Counted from the stretch's first letter, positions 17,329 through 25,884 are shown. The stretch: 64,000 nucleotides of DNA from Glycomyces amatae (GCF_020991375.1 NZ_JAJLQZ010000004.1:124001-188000), one strand, 5' to 3'. The notes: generated by a model not told the origin, from the letters alone. Numbers and translations: made by a program.

Positions 17329-18090
17329 ATGGCGGCGGAGTACTCGAGTTTCGTGGCCATCGGCGACAGTTTCACCGAAGGGGTCGGCGACCCGGACCCC
17401 GACAGCGACCGCGACCGCGGCTGGGCCGACCTGTTCGCCCACCGCGCCGCCGAGCAGTGGCCCGGCTTCGCCTACGCCAACCTCGCCATCCGCGGGCGCC
17501 TGTTCGACCGCGTCGTCGACGAGCAGGTCGTCCCCGCCATCCGGCAGCGCCCCGACCTCGTCTCCTTCGCGGCGGGCGTCAACGACGCCCTGCGCCCCAG
17601 CTACAACCACGTGCAGCTCGCCACCCGCGCCCACGAGGTGGTGCGCCTCCTCAAGGCCTCCGGCGCCGAGGTCCTCCTCTTCACCTGCTGCGACATCTCG
17701 CCGCACATCCCGGGCATGGCGATGATCCGCAAGCGGTTCATCGCCAGCAACGAGGACTACCGGCGCATCGCCAAGCGGCACGACGCGATCCTGGTCGACC
17801 TGTGGGCCGACCGGGCCTTCGAGGACCCGCGGCTGTGGGCCGAGGACCGGCTGCACCTCAACACCCTCGGGCACCAGCGCGTCGCCTACGACGTGTGCAA
17901 GGCGCTCGACGTCGAACCCGACCCCGCCTGGCTCGACCCGCTCCCCGACCTGCCGCGCCCGCGCCGCGAGATGAACGGCGTCAAGTGGGCCGGGAAGCAC
18001 CTCGCGCCGTGGGTCAAGCGCCGCCTCACCGGCAAGTCCAGCGGCGACGCCCTCAACCCCAAGCGCCCTGAGCTCACCAAGGTGAAGTGA
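17329..18090 (+). CDS. SGNH/GDSL-family hydrolase
   Basis: A 253-residue esterase-type hydrolase with the four SGNH blocks: GDSFTEG (Ser nucleophile, near residue 13), the block-II Gly in NLAIRGRL, AAGVNDAL (block III Asn), and EDRLHLNTLGH (block V Asp/His). No signal peptide, so probably cytoplasmic. The ATG at 17329 has GGAGGGG 6 bases upstream; an ATG at 17314 is less well placed. A 30-residue membrane peptide gene follows with its own ribosome-binding site. The ester substrate is unknown. Confidence 0.92.
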   Translation: MAAEYSSFVAIGDSFTEGVGDPDPDSDRDRGWADLFAHRAAEQWPGFAYANLAIRGRLFDRVVDEQVVPAIRQRPDLVSFAAGVNDALRPSYNHVQLATRAHEVVRLLKASGAEVLLFTCCDISPHIPGMAMIRKRFIASNEDYRRIAKRHDAILVDLWADRAFEDPRLWAEDRLHLNTLGHQRVAYDVCKALDVEPDPAWLDPLPDLPRPRREMNGVKWAGKHLAPWVKRRLTGKSSGDALNPKRPELTKVK

Positions 18091-18124
18091 TGCGCCGCCC
18101 GAACCCTACCGAGGAGCGCTGTTG

Positions 18125-18217
18125 ATGCTCGTGTTCAAACTCCTGGCCGTCCTGGTCATCATCCTGACCTGCGCCTTCTTCTTCGGCATCCTCTTCCGCA
18201 AGGGCCGCGGCCGCTAG
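18125..18217 (+). CDS. 30-aa single-pass membrane peptide
   Basis: It starts MLVFKLLAVLVIILTCAFFF and ends with a positively charged RKGRGR tail and a TAG stop. A GAGGAG ribosome-binding site lies 8 bases upstream, 34 bases after the SGNH hydrolase gene. The pattern (one hydrophobic helix, basic C-terminus) is that of small membrane proteins, oriented with the tail in the cytoplasm. Likely co-transcribed with the hydrolase. No family is recognised, so the function is unknown. Confidence 0.6.
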   Translation: MLVFKLLAVLVIILTCAFFFGILFRKGRGR

Positions 18218-18375
18218 CGGGCCGTCAACTCCGACCCGTCGCGCCGCGCCCCCGGGCCGCGGCGCCCTGCGCGCATTCCTCAGTGGGAAGTCGTCCCAGG
18301 TGTTCCGGATCCTCCGGAAACGAAACGCCGGGGCGGGGTTTGATCTGTCGCAGGGACAGGGCATCATGGAGAACT

Positions 18376-19503
18376 GTGGGACTTCTCCAGCGTCTGTTGG
18401 GGCGCCGGGACACACCTGATTCAGTGCCAGATCCCGCCGCCCAACCCCAACCTGCCACCGAGCCCGACACGCCAGCCGACAGCGGCGCCTCCTCGGGCGC
18501 CCTCGACGATGCCGCCCCCGAGACCAGCCCGGCACCCTCACCGGAGGCTGAGGAGGAGGACAGCATCGCTACCCGAGTGACCGGCCTGCGACTCGTGCCC
18601 GAGCTCGAACCCGAGCCCGAGCCCGACGGCGACGACCCCGTCGACGCCGCGGCGCCCGAGCCCGCCCCGCCGGACGAGATCTTCGTGCCCGAGCGCCCCC
18701 GCCGCGAGCTGCTCAGCCTCGACAAGCCCGAGCCGCCCCGCCCGGCCGGCACCGGCCGCGACGAGATGATGCCCCGCATCGACGGCGAGGAGCTCGACAT
18801 CGCCGGCTCGCCCCGCGCCGACCTGCGCGCCGCCGGGCTCGCCGTCCCCAAGATGCACCGGCTCGTGCGCCGCGGCGACACCGCCATGTGGGCCTTCGGC
18901 GTCCGCGCCTCCGAGGCCCTGCGCTGGTGGCTCGACATCCGCCAGTCCGCCGAGTCCACCGGTTGGATGCCCGTCCTCCTCGGCGCGCCCGAGGAGTGGC
19001 GCGACAACGGCGAGGCGATCATCCACGAGGGCGACGACGAGCTCGCCCGCGCCGACGAGATCGACGCCGCCGCGCTCCTGCACGACAAGGCCGCCGAAGC
19101 GGGCGAGCCCGCCCGCGGCGTCCCGATCCTGCCCCGCCGCGGCGACTCCGACTTCGCCACGCCCCAGCGCGAGGGCCTGCTCGGGCTCGTCGCGGTCGAC
19201 GCGGGCTGGAAGATCCCGGCCATGTTCCCCTGGAAGGGCTCCACCAACTGGGAGCTGTACGGCGCCGAGCACGCCGCCGTCCTGCACAGCTGGAACCGCC
19301 GCTTCGAGGCCGAGCTGGTCGCCATGACCTACGACGTCATCGAGCTGTACGTCCCCCGCCCGCCCACGCCGGAGGAGGCCATCGCGGTCGCCTCCGAGGC
19401 GTACGCGTACTGCCCGGACCTGCTCGACTCGGGCGTGCCGACCTTGGAGGACCTGGCCGAGCACATGATCCGGTCCAAGGCCTGGTACTTCCGCTGGACG
19501 TAG
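18376..19503 (+). CDS. DUF4253-domain protein with acidic N-terminal region
   Basis: A 375-residue protein. The N-terminal ~140 residues are low-complexity, acidic and Pro-rich (EPEPEPDGDD). The C-terminal half carries the DUF4253 signature: GLVAVDAGWKIPAMFPWKG, then NWELYGAEHAAVLHSWNRRF and YAYCPDLLD. The GTG at 18376 is preceded by GGAGA. DUF4253 is widespread in actinomycetes with no proven activity. It converges with the TetR gene, with only 10 bases between them. Confidence 0.85.
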   Translation: MGLLQRLLGRRDTPDSVPDPAAQPQPATEPDTPADSGASSGALDDAAPETSPAPSPEAEEEDSIATRVTGLRLVPELEPEPEPDGDDPVDAAAPEPAPPDEIFVPERPRRELLSLDKPEPPRPAGTGRDEMMPRIDGEELDIAGSPRADLRAAGLAVPKMHRLVRRGDTAMWAFGVRASEALRWWLDIRQSAESTGWMPVLLGAPEEWRDNGEAIIHEGDDELARADEIDAAALLHDKAAEAGEPARGVPILPRRGDSDFATPQREGLLGLVAVDAGWKIPAMFPWKGSTNWELYGAEHAAVLHSWNRRFEAELVAMTYDVIELYVPRPPTPEEAIAVASEAYAYCPDLLDSGVPTLEDLAEHMIRSKAWYFRWT

Positions 19504-19513
19504 GCCCGGGGGG

Positions 19514-20305
19514 CTACTCCGGCCGGAGCCTGGCCCCCCGCCGGCGGCTGGCCTCCATGCGCGGGGCGATCCCCTCCAGGTAGGCGTCGAGGGCGTGCCG
19601 CACCGCGTCCTCGGCGGTCAGGTTCCACGCGTCCTCGTGCTCCATCCGCGCCATGCGCGGGTACCGGCCCGACTCCATGGCGCGCTGGAGGTACGGCAGC
19701 TGCACCTCCCACCACTCCTCCTCGGTGCTGACAGGCCCGCCCTGGTCGGCCGGGGCGTCCTGGATGAGGTAGGACAGCGCGATGCCGGTGGCGATCCCCC
19801 ACACGGCCGTGATGATCAGGATGGCCTCGCGGTCGGTGACGTCGTGGTCGTCGAAGGCCCCCAGCGCGAAGTCGAGGCTCCACAGGGACCCGGGGCCCAT
19901 CACGGGCCGACGCTGGTTGACCTCGAGCATCCACGGGTGCTCGCCGTAGAACGCCAGGCTGCCCGTCGCGATGTGCTCCAGGACCTCCCGCCAGTCCATG
20001 CCCGCGGGGTCGGGCTCGTCCTCGCCCGGGGAGCTCACGGCGTCGACCATGAGGTCGAGCAGCTCGCCCTTGCCGGGCACGTACCGGTAGAGGGTCATGG
20101 TGCCCACGTCGAGCTCGGCGGCGACGTTGCGCATGTTCACCGCGCCGAGCCCCTCCCGGTCGGCCAGGGCGATCGCGGCCGCGACGATCTGCTCGACGGT
20201 GAGTCTGGGCTTGGGTCCCGGTCGGCTCTGCGCGGGCTCGAACTCCCGCCACAGCAGCTCTGAACTGCGCTTGGGGTCGCCCGCCCCCGTCTGTGATGTC
20301 GCCAT
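19514..20305 (-). CDS. TetR-family transcriptional regulator
   Basis: A 263-residue repressor. The TetR helix-turn-helix lies at about residues 37-85 ([17 protein letters not shown], then [19 protein letters not shown]) and the C-terminus matches the tetracycline-repressor-like ligand domain. It is divergent from the ABC exporter genes, with two palindromic sites between them, so it most likely represses both itself and the exporter until a drug-like ligand binds. The start is set by the ATG at 20305; the open frame continues upstream only by composition. Confidence 0.93.
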   Translation of the reverse strand: MATSQTGAGDPKRSSELLWREFEPAQSRPGPKPRLTVEQIVAAAIALADREGLGAVNMRNVAAELDVGTMTLYRYVPGKGELLDLMVDAVSSPGEDEPDPAGMDWREVLEHIATGSLAFYGEHPWMLEVNQRRPVMGPGSLWSLDFALGAFDDHDVTDREAILIITAVWGIATGIALSYLIQDAPADQGGPVSTEEEWWEVQLPYLQRAMESGRYPRMARMEHEDAWNLTAEDAVRHALDAYLEGIAPRMEASRRRGARLRPE

Positions 20306-20334
20306 ATCGGCCTCATGATACGCGCTTGCTAACC

Positions 20335-20371
20335 GGGTACGCCGTATGCTATTACTGGGTACAACGTACCC
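20335..20371. promoter_or_regulatory. Paired operators between tetR and exporter genes
   Basis: Two related sites: GGGTACGCCGTATGC (20335-20349) and GGGTACAACGTACCC (20357-20371, perfect 6-bp arms). They lie 22 bases apart centre to centre in the 81-bp divergent promoter region, the expected place for autoregulatory TetR binding. Confidence 0.75.
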
Positions 20372-20386
20372 GATTAAGGGAGACCC

Positions 20387-21343
20387 ATGACCACCACGAC
20401 CGTCGAGGCCGTGAACCTCGGCAAGCGATTCAAGGACACCGCCGCGCTGGACGGCTTCGACCTCAGCGCCCGGTCCGGCACCGTCCTGGGGCTCCTCGGC
20501 CCCAACGGCGCGGGCAAGACCACCACCGTCCGCATCCTCACCACCCTGCTGCGCTTCGACACCGGCAGCGCCACCGTCGCCGGGTTCGACGTCGCCCGCG
20601 ACGCCCGCCAGGTGCGCCGCCGCATCGGCCTCACCGGGCAGCAGACCGCCGTCGACGAGGTCCTCACCGCCAGGCAGAACCTCGTCCTGTTCGGACGGCT
20701 CTTCCGCCTCACCAAGGCCCGCGCCCGCGAGCGGGCCGACCGGCTGCTCGACCAGTTCGGACTCCAGGACGCCGCCGACCGCCAGGCCAAGGGCTTCTCC
20801 GGCGGCATGAAGCGCCGCCTCGACCTGGCCGCCAGCATGATCCTGGCCCCGCAGGTCCTCTTCCTCGACGAGCCCACCACCGGCCTCGACCCCGCCGGGC
20901 GCCGCGAGGTCTGGGACGCCGTCTCCGGCCTCGCCGCCGACGGCACCACCGTCGTCCTCACCACCCACTACCTCGACGAGGCCGACCGGCTCTGCGACCG
21001 CATCGCCGTGATCGACCACGGCCGCAACCTCGTCGACGACACCCCCTCGGGCCTCAAGCGCCGCATGGGCGCCGACCGGCTGGAGATCGTCGCCGCCGAC
21101 CCCGCCGACCTGCCCGCCCTGCACGCGATCGTCGCCGCCGTCGCCGACGGCGAGACCGTCACCGACGAGGCCGCCTCCAGCGTCTCGGCCCCGGTGAAGG
21201 AATCGGTGGCCGCCCTGACCGCCGCCGCGACCAGCGTGCGGGACCAGGACCTCACCGTCGCCGACATCGGTCTGCGGCGCCCGACCCTCGACGAGGCCTT
21301 CCTCGAACTCATCGGCACCGACACCAAGGAGGAACGGCGATGA
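20387..21343 (+). CDS. DrrA-type drug ABC exporter ATPase
   Basis: A 318-residue ATPase with Walker A (GPNGAGKTT), signature ([12 protein letters not shown]), Walker B ([12 protein letters not shown]) and H-loop (LTTHYLDEA). The C-terminal extension (from ~residue 220) is that of the daunorubicin-resistance DrrA family, which exports drugs or lipids. Preceded by GGGAGA and overlapping the permease gene by 4 bases. Probably controlled by the divergent TetR protein. Confidence 0.94.
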   Translation: MTTTTVEAVNLGKRFKDTAALDGFDLSARSGTVLGLLGPNGAGKTTTVRILTTLLRFDTGSATVAGFDVARDARQVRRRIGLTGQQTAVDEVLTARQNLVLFGRLFRLTKARARERADRLLDQFGLQDAADRQAKGFSGGMKRRLDLAASMILAPQVLFLDEPTTGLDPAGRREVWDAVSGLAADGTTVVLTTHYLDEADRLCDRIAVIDHGRNLVDDTPSGLKRRMGADRLEIVAADPADLPALHAIVAAVADGETVTDEAASSVSAPVKESVAALTAAATSVRDQDLTVADIGLRRPTLDEAFLELIGTDTKEERR

Positions 21344-22176
21344 CCGCCCTTGCCCCGCTTCCGGACGAGACCTTCGCGGGCCGCGTGAAATGGACGCTCC
21401 ACGACTACCGGACCATCGTCGGCCAGGAGTTCACCCACCTGTGGCGCCAGCCCGTCAACTTCCTGTGGCAGCTCGGCTTCCCGATCGTCATGGTCCTGCT
21501 GTTCGTGTACGTCTTCGGGTCCGCGATGGACGTCACCGGCCAGGGCGCGGGCGTCGACTACGTCGCCTACGCCATGCCCGGCCTGTTCGCCATGACCATG
21601 GCCTTCGGGTTCATGAACACCGCCTGGGCCGTCGCCGAGGCGAAGGAGAAGGGCTTCGTCGACCGGGTCCGCTCCATGCCCATGGCCTCCTCGGCGGTCG
21701 TGGTGGGGCGCAACATCGCCGACACCCTCCACGCCGCGATCGACCTGCTCGTGCTGTTCCTCATCGCCCTGGCCATCGGCTGGCGCAGCGAGGGCACCTT
21801 CTGGGAGACGCTGGGCGCCTTCGTGCTCCTGCTGTGGCTGCGGTTCGCCCTCATCTGGGTCGGCGTCTGGATCGGCCTGCTGGTCAAGAACGTCGAGCAG
21901 GCCGGGAGCCTCTTCGCCCTCGCGTTCCCGTTCGGGATGGTCTCCTCGGTGTTCACCCCGCCCGAGCTCATGCCCGGCTGGCTCGGCGCGATCGCGGCGT
22001 GGAACCCGGTCTCGGCCACCGCGACCGCGATCCGGGAGCTGTTCGGCAACCCGGTCGCCGCCGGGAACTCCTGGCCTGAGCAGCACGCGCTCATGGCGGC
22101 CCTGATCTGGCCGGTGGTCATCACCGCGATCTTCCTGCCGCTGGCGGTCCGCCGGTTCCGCAACCTCGGCCGTTAG
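21340..22176 (+). CDS. DrrB-type ABC-2 exporter permease
   Basis: A 278-residue ABC-2 permease with six membrane segments and the typical [21 protein letters not shown] cytoplasmic stretch followed by the RSMPM block. The ATG overlaps the ATPase stop (ATGA). Together with the upstream ATPase it forms a two-gene exporter for drug-like compounds or lipids. A strong terminator follows, which is also one of the two 48-bp direct repeats. Confidence 0.93.
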   Translation: MTALAPLPDETFAGRVKWTLHDYRTIVGQEFTHLWRQPVNFLWQLGFPIVMVLLFVYVFGSAMDVTGQGAGVDYVAYAMPGLFAMTMAFGFMNTAWAVAEAKEKGFVDRVRSMPMASSAVVVGRNIADTLHAAIDLLVLFLIALAIGWRSEGTFWETLGAFVLLLWLRFALIWVGVWIGLLVKNVEQAGSLFALAFPFGMVSSVFTPPELMPGWLGAIAAWNPVSATATAIRELFGNPVAAGNSWPEQHALMAALIWPVVITAIFLPLAVRRFRNLGR

Positions 22177-22532
22177 GACCTGAAGGAAACAGGGACGGGC
22201 CCGCACCGCCACCCGAATTGCGGTGCGGGCCCGGTTTTCCCCTGCGAAGGGCCGACCTCCGGTAATCTGCCTCGGGCGATGGCGCGGGCTTCGGTTTCGA
22301 TGCCGGGGCTCATCCGGTCGCCTGCCCAGGCGGGTCGCCACACGGTCGGGTCGGCGGCGGGTTCGGTGAAGACGGCGACGAGGTAGGGACCGTTGCCAAG
22401 GTCCTCGTCGCAGCGGATGCGGTGCACGGCGTGGTCGGTGAGCGAGCGCTCGACGAGGAACCGGATATGGGCGCCCATGCCGATGCCGCGGGTGAACTCG
22501 CCGAGGTGCGTCCAGGACGTGGTGTCATCCAT
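22173..22532 (-). CDS. Hypothetical protein, C-terminus altered at island edge
   Basis: 119 residues starting [20 protein letters not shown]. About 90 residues look protein-like ([29 protein letters not shown]), but the last ~25 are encoded by the 48-bp repeat and the end of the exporter gene, so the natural C-terminus was probably lost or replaced at this border. Its start overlaps the preceding gene by 8 bases. I do not recognise the family. Confidence 0.5.
   Translation of the reverse strand: MDDTTSWTHLGEFTRGIGMGAHIRFLVERSLTDHAVHRIRCDEDLGNGPYLVAVFTEPAADPTVWRPAWAGDRMSPGIETEARAIARGRLPEVGPSQGKTGPAPQFGWRCGPVPVSFRS
22196..22243 (+). repeat. 48-bp direct repeat, left copy; also terminator
   Basis: Identical base for base to 25963-26010. 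It holds a 14-bp perfect stem (CGGGCCCGCACCGC), a 10-base AT-containing loop, then GGTTTTCCCCT. The T-run is on the plus strand, so it is a properly placed terminator for the exporter operon ending at 22176. It marks the left edge of a low-GC island. Confidence 0.9.
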
Positions 22533-22791
22533 GCCCGCGCTCCAGGTACCGCGGAAGGAAGAAGGCGGCGAGGGCGGCGCGGTCGTGCTCGGTCCATTCG
22601 CCGTGGTGGGACGGGTGGATGGTGACCTGGCCGGTGGCGCTCGCGATGACGCCGATGTTGGCGGGGCGGCCGGGGTAGAGCTGGCGCAGGATGATGGTGC
22701 CGGGTTCGGCCGCGTGCAGGTAGCCGCTGATGGCGCGTACGCCGACGACTTCGGTGCCGATCTTGGTGATCGGGTCGGTGTCGGTGGCCAT
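22525..22791 (-). CDS. Hypothetical protein, 88 aa
   Basis: It starts MATDTDPITKIGTEVVGVRA and ends [15 protein letters not shown]; soluble, mixed alpha/beta by eye, no motif recognised. Its ATG shares one base with the stop of the upstream gene (TGATG) and its stop overlaps the start of the next gene, so the three minus-strand genes are translationally coupled. It sits in the low-GC island between the direct repeats. Function unknown. Confidence 0.5.
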   Translation of the reverse strand: MATDTDPITKIGTEVVGVRAISGYLHAAEPGTIILRQLYPGRPANIGVIASATGQVTIHPSHHGEWTEHDRAALAAFFLPRYLERGHG

Positions 22792-23153
22792 CAGAGGGCC
22801 GCCACGAGGTCGGTGAAGCCGAGGGCCGTGAGCGGGTTGGCGGGCGATCGGTGACGCGGGTGCGGGCGGGGTCTGCGGCGGTGGCGGGCCGGGACGGACC
22901 GGCGCAGCCGGAGGTCGTCGGCGGTGAGGTCGTCGGAGTCGAGCGCGGCCTGGCGCTGGGCGGGGCTGGCGGTGTAGAGGAAGACTCGGGCAGCCGATTC
23001 CCGGGAGGAGCAGCCGTGACGGCCCCACGCCTCGCCGCACCAGTCGCAGCGCAAGCGACCGAAACCGAGCCAAGTTCGGTAAGGCTGGTGGAGTTGCAGG
23101 TCGATCTTGGCCCAGGCGGGCACGGGATCGGCAGGTACGCTCAGAAGACCCAT
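22791..23153 (-). CDS. Hypothetical protein with CxxC/Cys cluster, 120 aa
   Basis: From the ATG at 23153: MGLLSVPADPVPAWAKIDLQ. A short cysteine cluster (CDWCGEAWGRHGC) suggests one zinc site. The C-terminal third is Arg/Pro-rich (PARHRRRPRPHPRHR). First gene of a three-gene coupled set in the island. A longer frame exists to 23405 but its sequence is not protein-like. Function unknown; a DNA-associated role would be only a guess. Confidence 0.5.
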   Translation of the reverse strand: MGLLSVPADPVPAWAKIDLQLHQPYRTWLGFGRLRCDWCGEAWGRHGCSSRESAARVFLYTASPAQRQAALDSDDLTADDLRLRRSVPARHRRRPRPHPRHRSPANPLTALGFTDLVAAL

Positions 23154-23581
23154 GAGAAGCCTCGCTTTCTCTAGGTAGCGCGGCCCGCCGGTGAACTCGC
23201 CAAAGTTTCTAGTCCGGCGGGCCGCTGTCTGTGTGCGGCCGTATGAAGTTGGTGTGTGGTGGTAAACGCCCGCCCGGCCCGGCTGCGCCGGTGATGTGAC
23301 ATCACCGGACCGGGCGGGCCGGTTCGGAGAGGCGGCTGGGATCTTGCCCCACCGCAGGACCCCAGCCCTGCAAGTCAGCCCCACCCGAACCCGAGGATCA
23401 AGCATTCGTGACTGTCTGCCGCTGTTTCGGTCACTTCATGAGTATCAACATTGCGCAATGCTGTGTCAAGCTTCTCAAGTGAGAATATTCTCGTGGCGAT
23501 GAGATTATGTCACCGTGAAGGACATTCTGAAGGTGCCGTAGGATGTGGGCAACCGACTCGGAGCAGGAGGGCAGGATCGAG
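23154..23581. promoter_or_regulatory. Low-GC divergent control region with two palindromes
   Basis: The 428 bases between the leftward hypothetical genes and the rightward XRE gene are clearly AT-richer than the rest of the window. Two perfect 12-bp palindromes are present: CATTGCGCAATG (23449-23460) and GAGAATATTCTC (23481-23492), 32 bases apart centre to centre. They are good candidates for binding by the XRE protein encoded next to them. No gene is supported inside. Confidence 0.5.
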
Positions 23582-24448
23582 ATGGCGGAGCCGAAACGAC
23601 CGACTTGGCGAGCTCGTTGGCTCGGGCAAAAGCTCCGTGAGCTGCGAAAGAACAAAGACCTCTCGATCAGCGAAGTCGCAGAGCGACTCGGGAACAGCCC
23701 TGCGACAGTCAATCGGTTCGAGTCGGGGGTGTACCCGATCGAGAACGATGAGCTTCGACTGCTCATGACCATGTACGGGGTTTCGGATCAAGCCGACCGC
23801 TCGCAGCTCATGCAACTGGCCCAGGATGTCGCCCAGCGCGGCTGGTGGGAAGGCCTCGTCTCGAACCAGAACTTCGCCGACTATGTCTGGGCCGAGAGCA
23901 ACGCCAGCGAAATCGACAGCTTCCAGCTCACGATCTACCCCGGACAGATTCAGGCCCCGGAGTTCGCCGAGACCCTGATCAGACAAGGTCCGGAGAGCCG
24001 AAGCAAGGTGGAGATGGAGAAGCTCCTCGAGGTGCGCTTGACACGCGGGCAGATGCTCCGAAAGTCCAACGCCCCAATCGCCAGGTTTCTGCTCTACGAG
24101 GGGGTTCTCCGGCAGCGCCTCAATACCTTCGAAGCTCGTCACTACGCGGCGCAGTTCCGGCACTTGCTCGATGTGGTCGAGTATCCGAATGTCGAGCTTC
24201 GGTACCTGCCGTTGGACACGAGTGTCCAGGCGCTCGGTGATGTCAACGCCGGGTTCACAGTCCTCAAGATGAAGGATGAGTGGCCGACCCTGGTGCAGGT
24301 GGAAACCCCTGTCGGCGCAGTGGTCGCGGAAACCCCAGACATAGACTGGGCGGTAGCCGCCTTCGAAACCCTCTGGAATGAGGGTGCTCAAGGGGAGCGG
24401 CAGACTGTCGACTTTGTGGTGAAAATGTTGAAGGAAGTGGAGAAATGA
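23582..24448 (+). CDS. XRE-family regulator with DUF5753 domain
   Basis: A 288-residue protein from the ATG at 23582. The N-terminal Cro/C1 helix-turn-helix covers about residues 10-70 (LGQKLRELRKNKDLSISEVAE, GNSPATVNRFESG); the rest is DUF5753 (IQAPEFAETLI, RQRLNTFEARHY, LQVLG-like segment VQALGDVNAGF). These WhiJ-type regulators usually pair with a DUF397 gene, which follows with a 4-base overlap. Pairs of this kind affect development or behave like toxin-antitoxin pairs in streptomycetes. Base composition is far lower in GC than the flanking genes, suggesting transfer. Confidence 0.93.
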   Translation: MAEPKRPTWRARWLGQKLRELRKNKDLSISEVAERLGNSPATVNRFESGVYPIENDELRLLMTMYGVSDQADRSQLMQLAQDVAQRGWWEGLVSNQNFADYVWAESNASEIDSFQLTIYPGQIQAPEFAETLIRQGPESRSKVEMEKLLEVRLTRGQMLRKSNAPIARFLLYEGVLRQRLNTFEARHYAAQFRHLLDVVEYPNVELRYLPLDTSVQALGDVNAGFTVLKMKDEWPTLVQVETPVGAVVAETPDIDWAVAAFETLWNEGAQGERQTVDFVVKMLKEVEK

Positions 24449-24675
24449 CGCACGAAGCCTACAACCGTGGCGTGTGGGCTCGCGCCCGGTTCCGCAAGAG
24501 CAGCCGCAGCAACGGCGGCTCAAGCGGCAACTGTGTTGCGGTCGCCGTCTCCGGCGGCGAAGCCGCAGTGGGCGACACGAAGTCCCCTGTCGCCGACAGC
24601 TACGCGAATCTCCGCGTGAGCGTCGCCGACCTCGGCGGCCTGCTCGCCGGGATCAAGTCCGGCTCGATCGCCTAG
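24445..24675 (+). CDS. DUF397-domain protein, partner of XRE regulator
   Basis: A 76-residue protein with the DUF397 pattern: WARARFRKSSRSNGGSSGNC, then VAVAVSGGEAAVGDTKSP. Its ATG overlaps the XRE stop (ATGA), so the two are coupled. DUF397 proteins are small partners of WhiJ/DUF5753 regulators, with binding between them reported in streptomycetes. A terminator hairpin follows. The C-terminus (GSIA) is slightly unusual. Confidence 0.93.
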   Translation: MTHEAYNRGVWARARFRKSSRSNGGSSGNCVAVAVSGGEAAVGDTKSPVADSYANLRVSVADLGGLLAGIKSGSIA

Positions 24676-24696
24676 CCCACCCGGCCCACAAGACCC

Positions 24697-24735
24697 GGCG
24701 CGTTCCCCACTGCAAGGGGGAGCGCGCCTTTCTCC
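24697..24735 (+). terminator. Terminator after XRE-DUF397 pair
   Basis: A stem of GGCGCGTTCCCC with GGGGAGCGCGCC (one G-T pair), followed by TTTCTCCTT. A diverged second copy of this terminator, with its flank, lies at 25885-25953. Confidence 0.75.
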
Positions 24736-24750
24736 TTCACGCCCAGCCCG

Positions 24751-24987
24751 TCAGTCCTCGTCGGAACGCAGATCCCACACCAGCAGCCCTTCGGAGTCGA
24801 AATCCTCGCCAGGCGGCCAAGTGAGCACCAGCGGCGGATCGAAGTCCTCGCCGTACCCAGGCGGATAGAGACCGAGCGAGTGCGCGAACTCGGTAAGCTC
24901 ACGGCTTGACAGCTCATCGGCGCGTTCACGCAGCCGCGCTTCTAGGGCGGAATCGGTCGTTGCCACCGGCATGTCGGGGTTGCTCAC
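24751..24987 (-). CDS. Probable immunity protein for the deaminase toxin
   Basis: A 78-residue, strongly acidic protein (LYPPGYGEDFDPPL, PPGEDFDSEGLLVWDLRSDED at the end). Its GTG overlaps the toxin stop by 4 bases (GTGA), so it is made together with the toxin, the usual arrangement for polymorphic toxin immunity genes. The acidic character fits a protein that covers a basic nucleic-acid-binding surface. No known immunity family is recognised; the role is inferred from position. Confidence 0.7.
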   Translation of the reverse strand: MSNPDMPVATTDSALEARLRERADELSSRELTEFAHSLGLYPPGYGEDFDPPLVLTWPPGEDFDSEGLLVWDLRSDED

Positions 24988-25805
24988 TTGATCGCCTCTC
25001 CGTTGCCTCGGTAGATGTACCTGGTTCGCGAACCGTTCTCGCTGATCTCCCACACGTACAGGGTCGTGTTCGTGGGGAGGATCTTCTCCAGGTTAGCGTC
25101 GCACCGTTTGGGGTCCCTGTTGGACCGCCCGCACGGCGGGATGTTGATGTACAGGGCGTGCTCGCCGCCGCCCATGCTGCGGATGTCGGCCGCGGCGTCG
25201 GATTCGGCGTGCCAGGTGGACGTCAACTCCGGGTCGGACGCCCACGGTGCTCTGAGGTCTGACCGCACAGGGGCCTCACCTCTCTTGTAGGCGCGGTAAG
25301 GGGTCTCGCGGACCCGTCGCCCCTGCTGGTCGTACAGGTGACCTCGGGCCGAGGTCTTTCCTTCGGCGTTGGTGGGCCACCCTTCGCGCCTGAGCTGGTC
25401 GACAGGTTCCCGATGGAGTCGCTGCGGCGAGAATCCGTCGATCGGAGGTCCGAACGGCTGCAACGGCTCGGGCTCCGGAGTTGAAGGCGGCGTTGCGCCG
25501 GGCGGTTTCCTGCCAACGCCACCTCCTGAAGACCCGCCGCCGAGCAGTGGGCCCGCGATGTACCTTTCCCAAGACTGATTGCCGGCCTCCAGGAGCGCTG
25601 CGGCTTCGTCGATCTTGCCCAGTGCGGCCTGCAACTGCCCGTCGCCCTCGGCAACCAGCGGGCTGTCGGATCCCACAGTTGCCGCACGCACTTGTTCAAG
25701 TGAGCCCTCGACCTGGTCTCGCGCGGCCCGGATCGCGCCTGCGGATTCGCGGGCGGCGTCGACGAGCGCGCGCAGGGACGCGATCAGCTCAGCGAGCAAT
25801 GACAC
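24984..25805 (-). CDS. Polymorphic toxin with SCP1.201/DddA-like deaminase domain
   Basis: A 273-residue protein. Residues 1-85 form a helical, WXG/LXG-like N-terminal module (LLAELIASLRALVDAARESA); 86-120 is a Gly/Pro linker; from about 145 comes a deaminase-fold domain. H199-A200-E201 (STWHAESDAAADIRSM) supplies a Zn ligand and the catalytic Glu, and C225 and C235 (PPCG....KRCDANLEKILP) are the other Zn ligands. The NLEKILPTNTTLYV tail matches the LLPENAKMTVV stretch of DddA. This family deaminates cytosine, in DddA in double-stranded DNA. The Cys spacing (C-x9-C) is longer than in DddA (C-x2-C). No signal peptide, so type VII export or a contact system is likely. Confidence 0.82.
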   Translation of the reverse strand: MSLLAELIASLRALVDAARESAGAIRAARDQVEGSLEQVRAATVGSDSPLVAEGDGQLQAALGKIDEAAALLEAGNQSWERYIAGPLLGGGSSGGGVGRKPPGATPPSTPEPEPLQPFGPPIDGFSPQRLHREPVDQLRREGWPTNAEGKTSARGHLYDQQGRRVRETPYRAYKRGEAPVRSDLRAPWASDPELTSTWHAESDAAADIRSMGGGEHALYINIPPCGRSNRDPKRCDANLEKILPTNTTLYVWEISENGSRTRYIYRGNGEAIK

Positions 25806-25884
25806 GCCATGAGCTCCGTATCAGCGGGGGCAAGGGCTGAATGAGCCTACTTTGTCCCAGGCCCCCATGGGGTCCGCGAATACA

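Noticed and set aside
22196-22243. Considered as only a common terminator
   Set aside because: Kept as a repeat too because the identical 48 bases occur in the wrong orientation for termination at 25963, beside the island edge.
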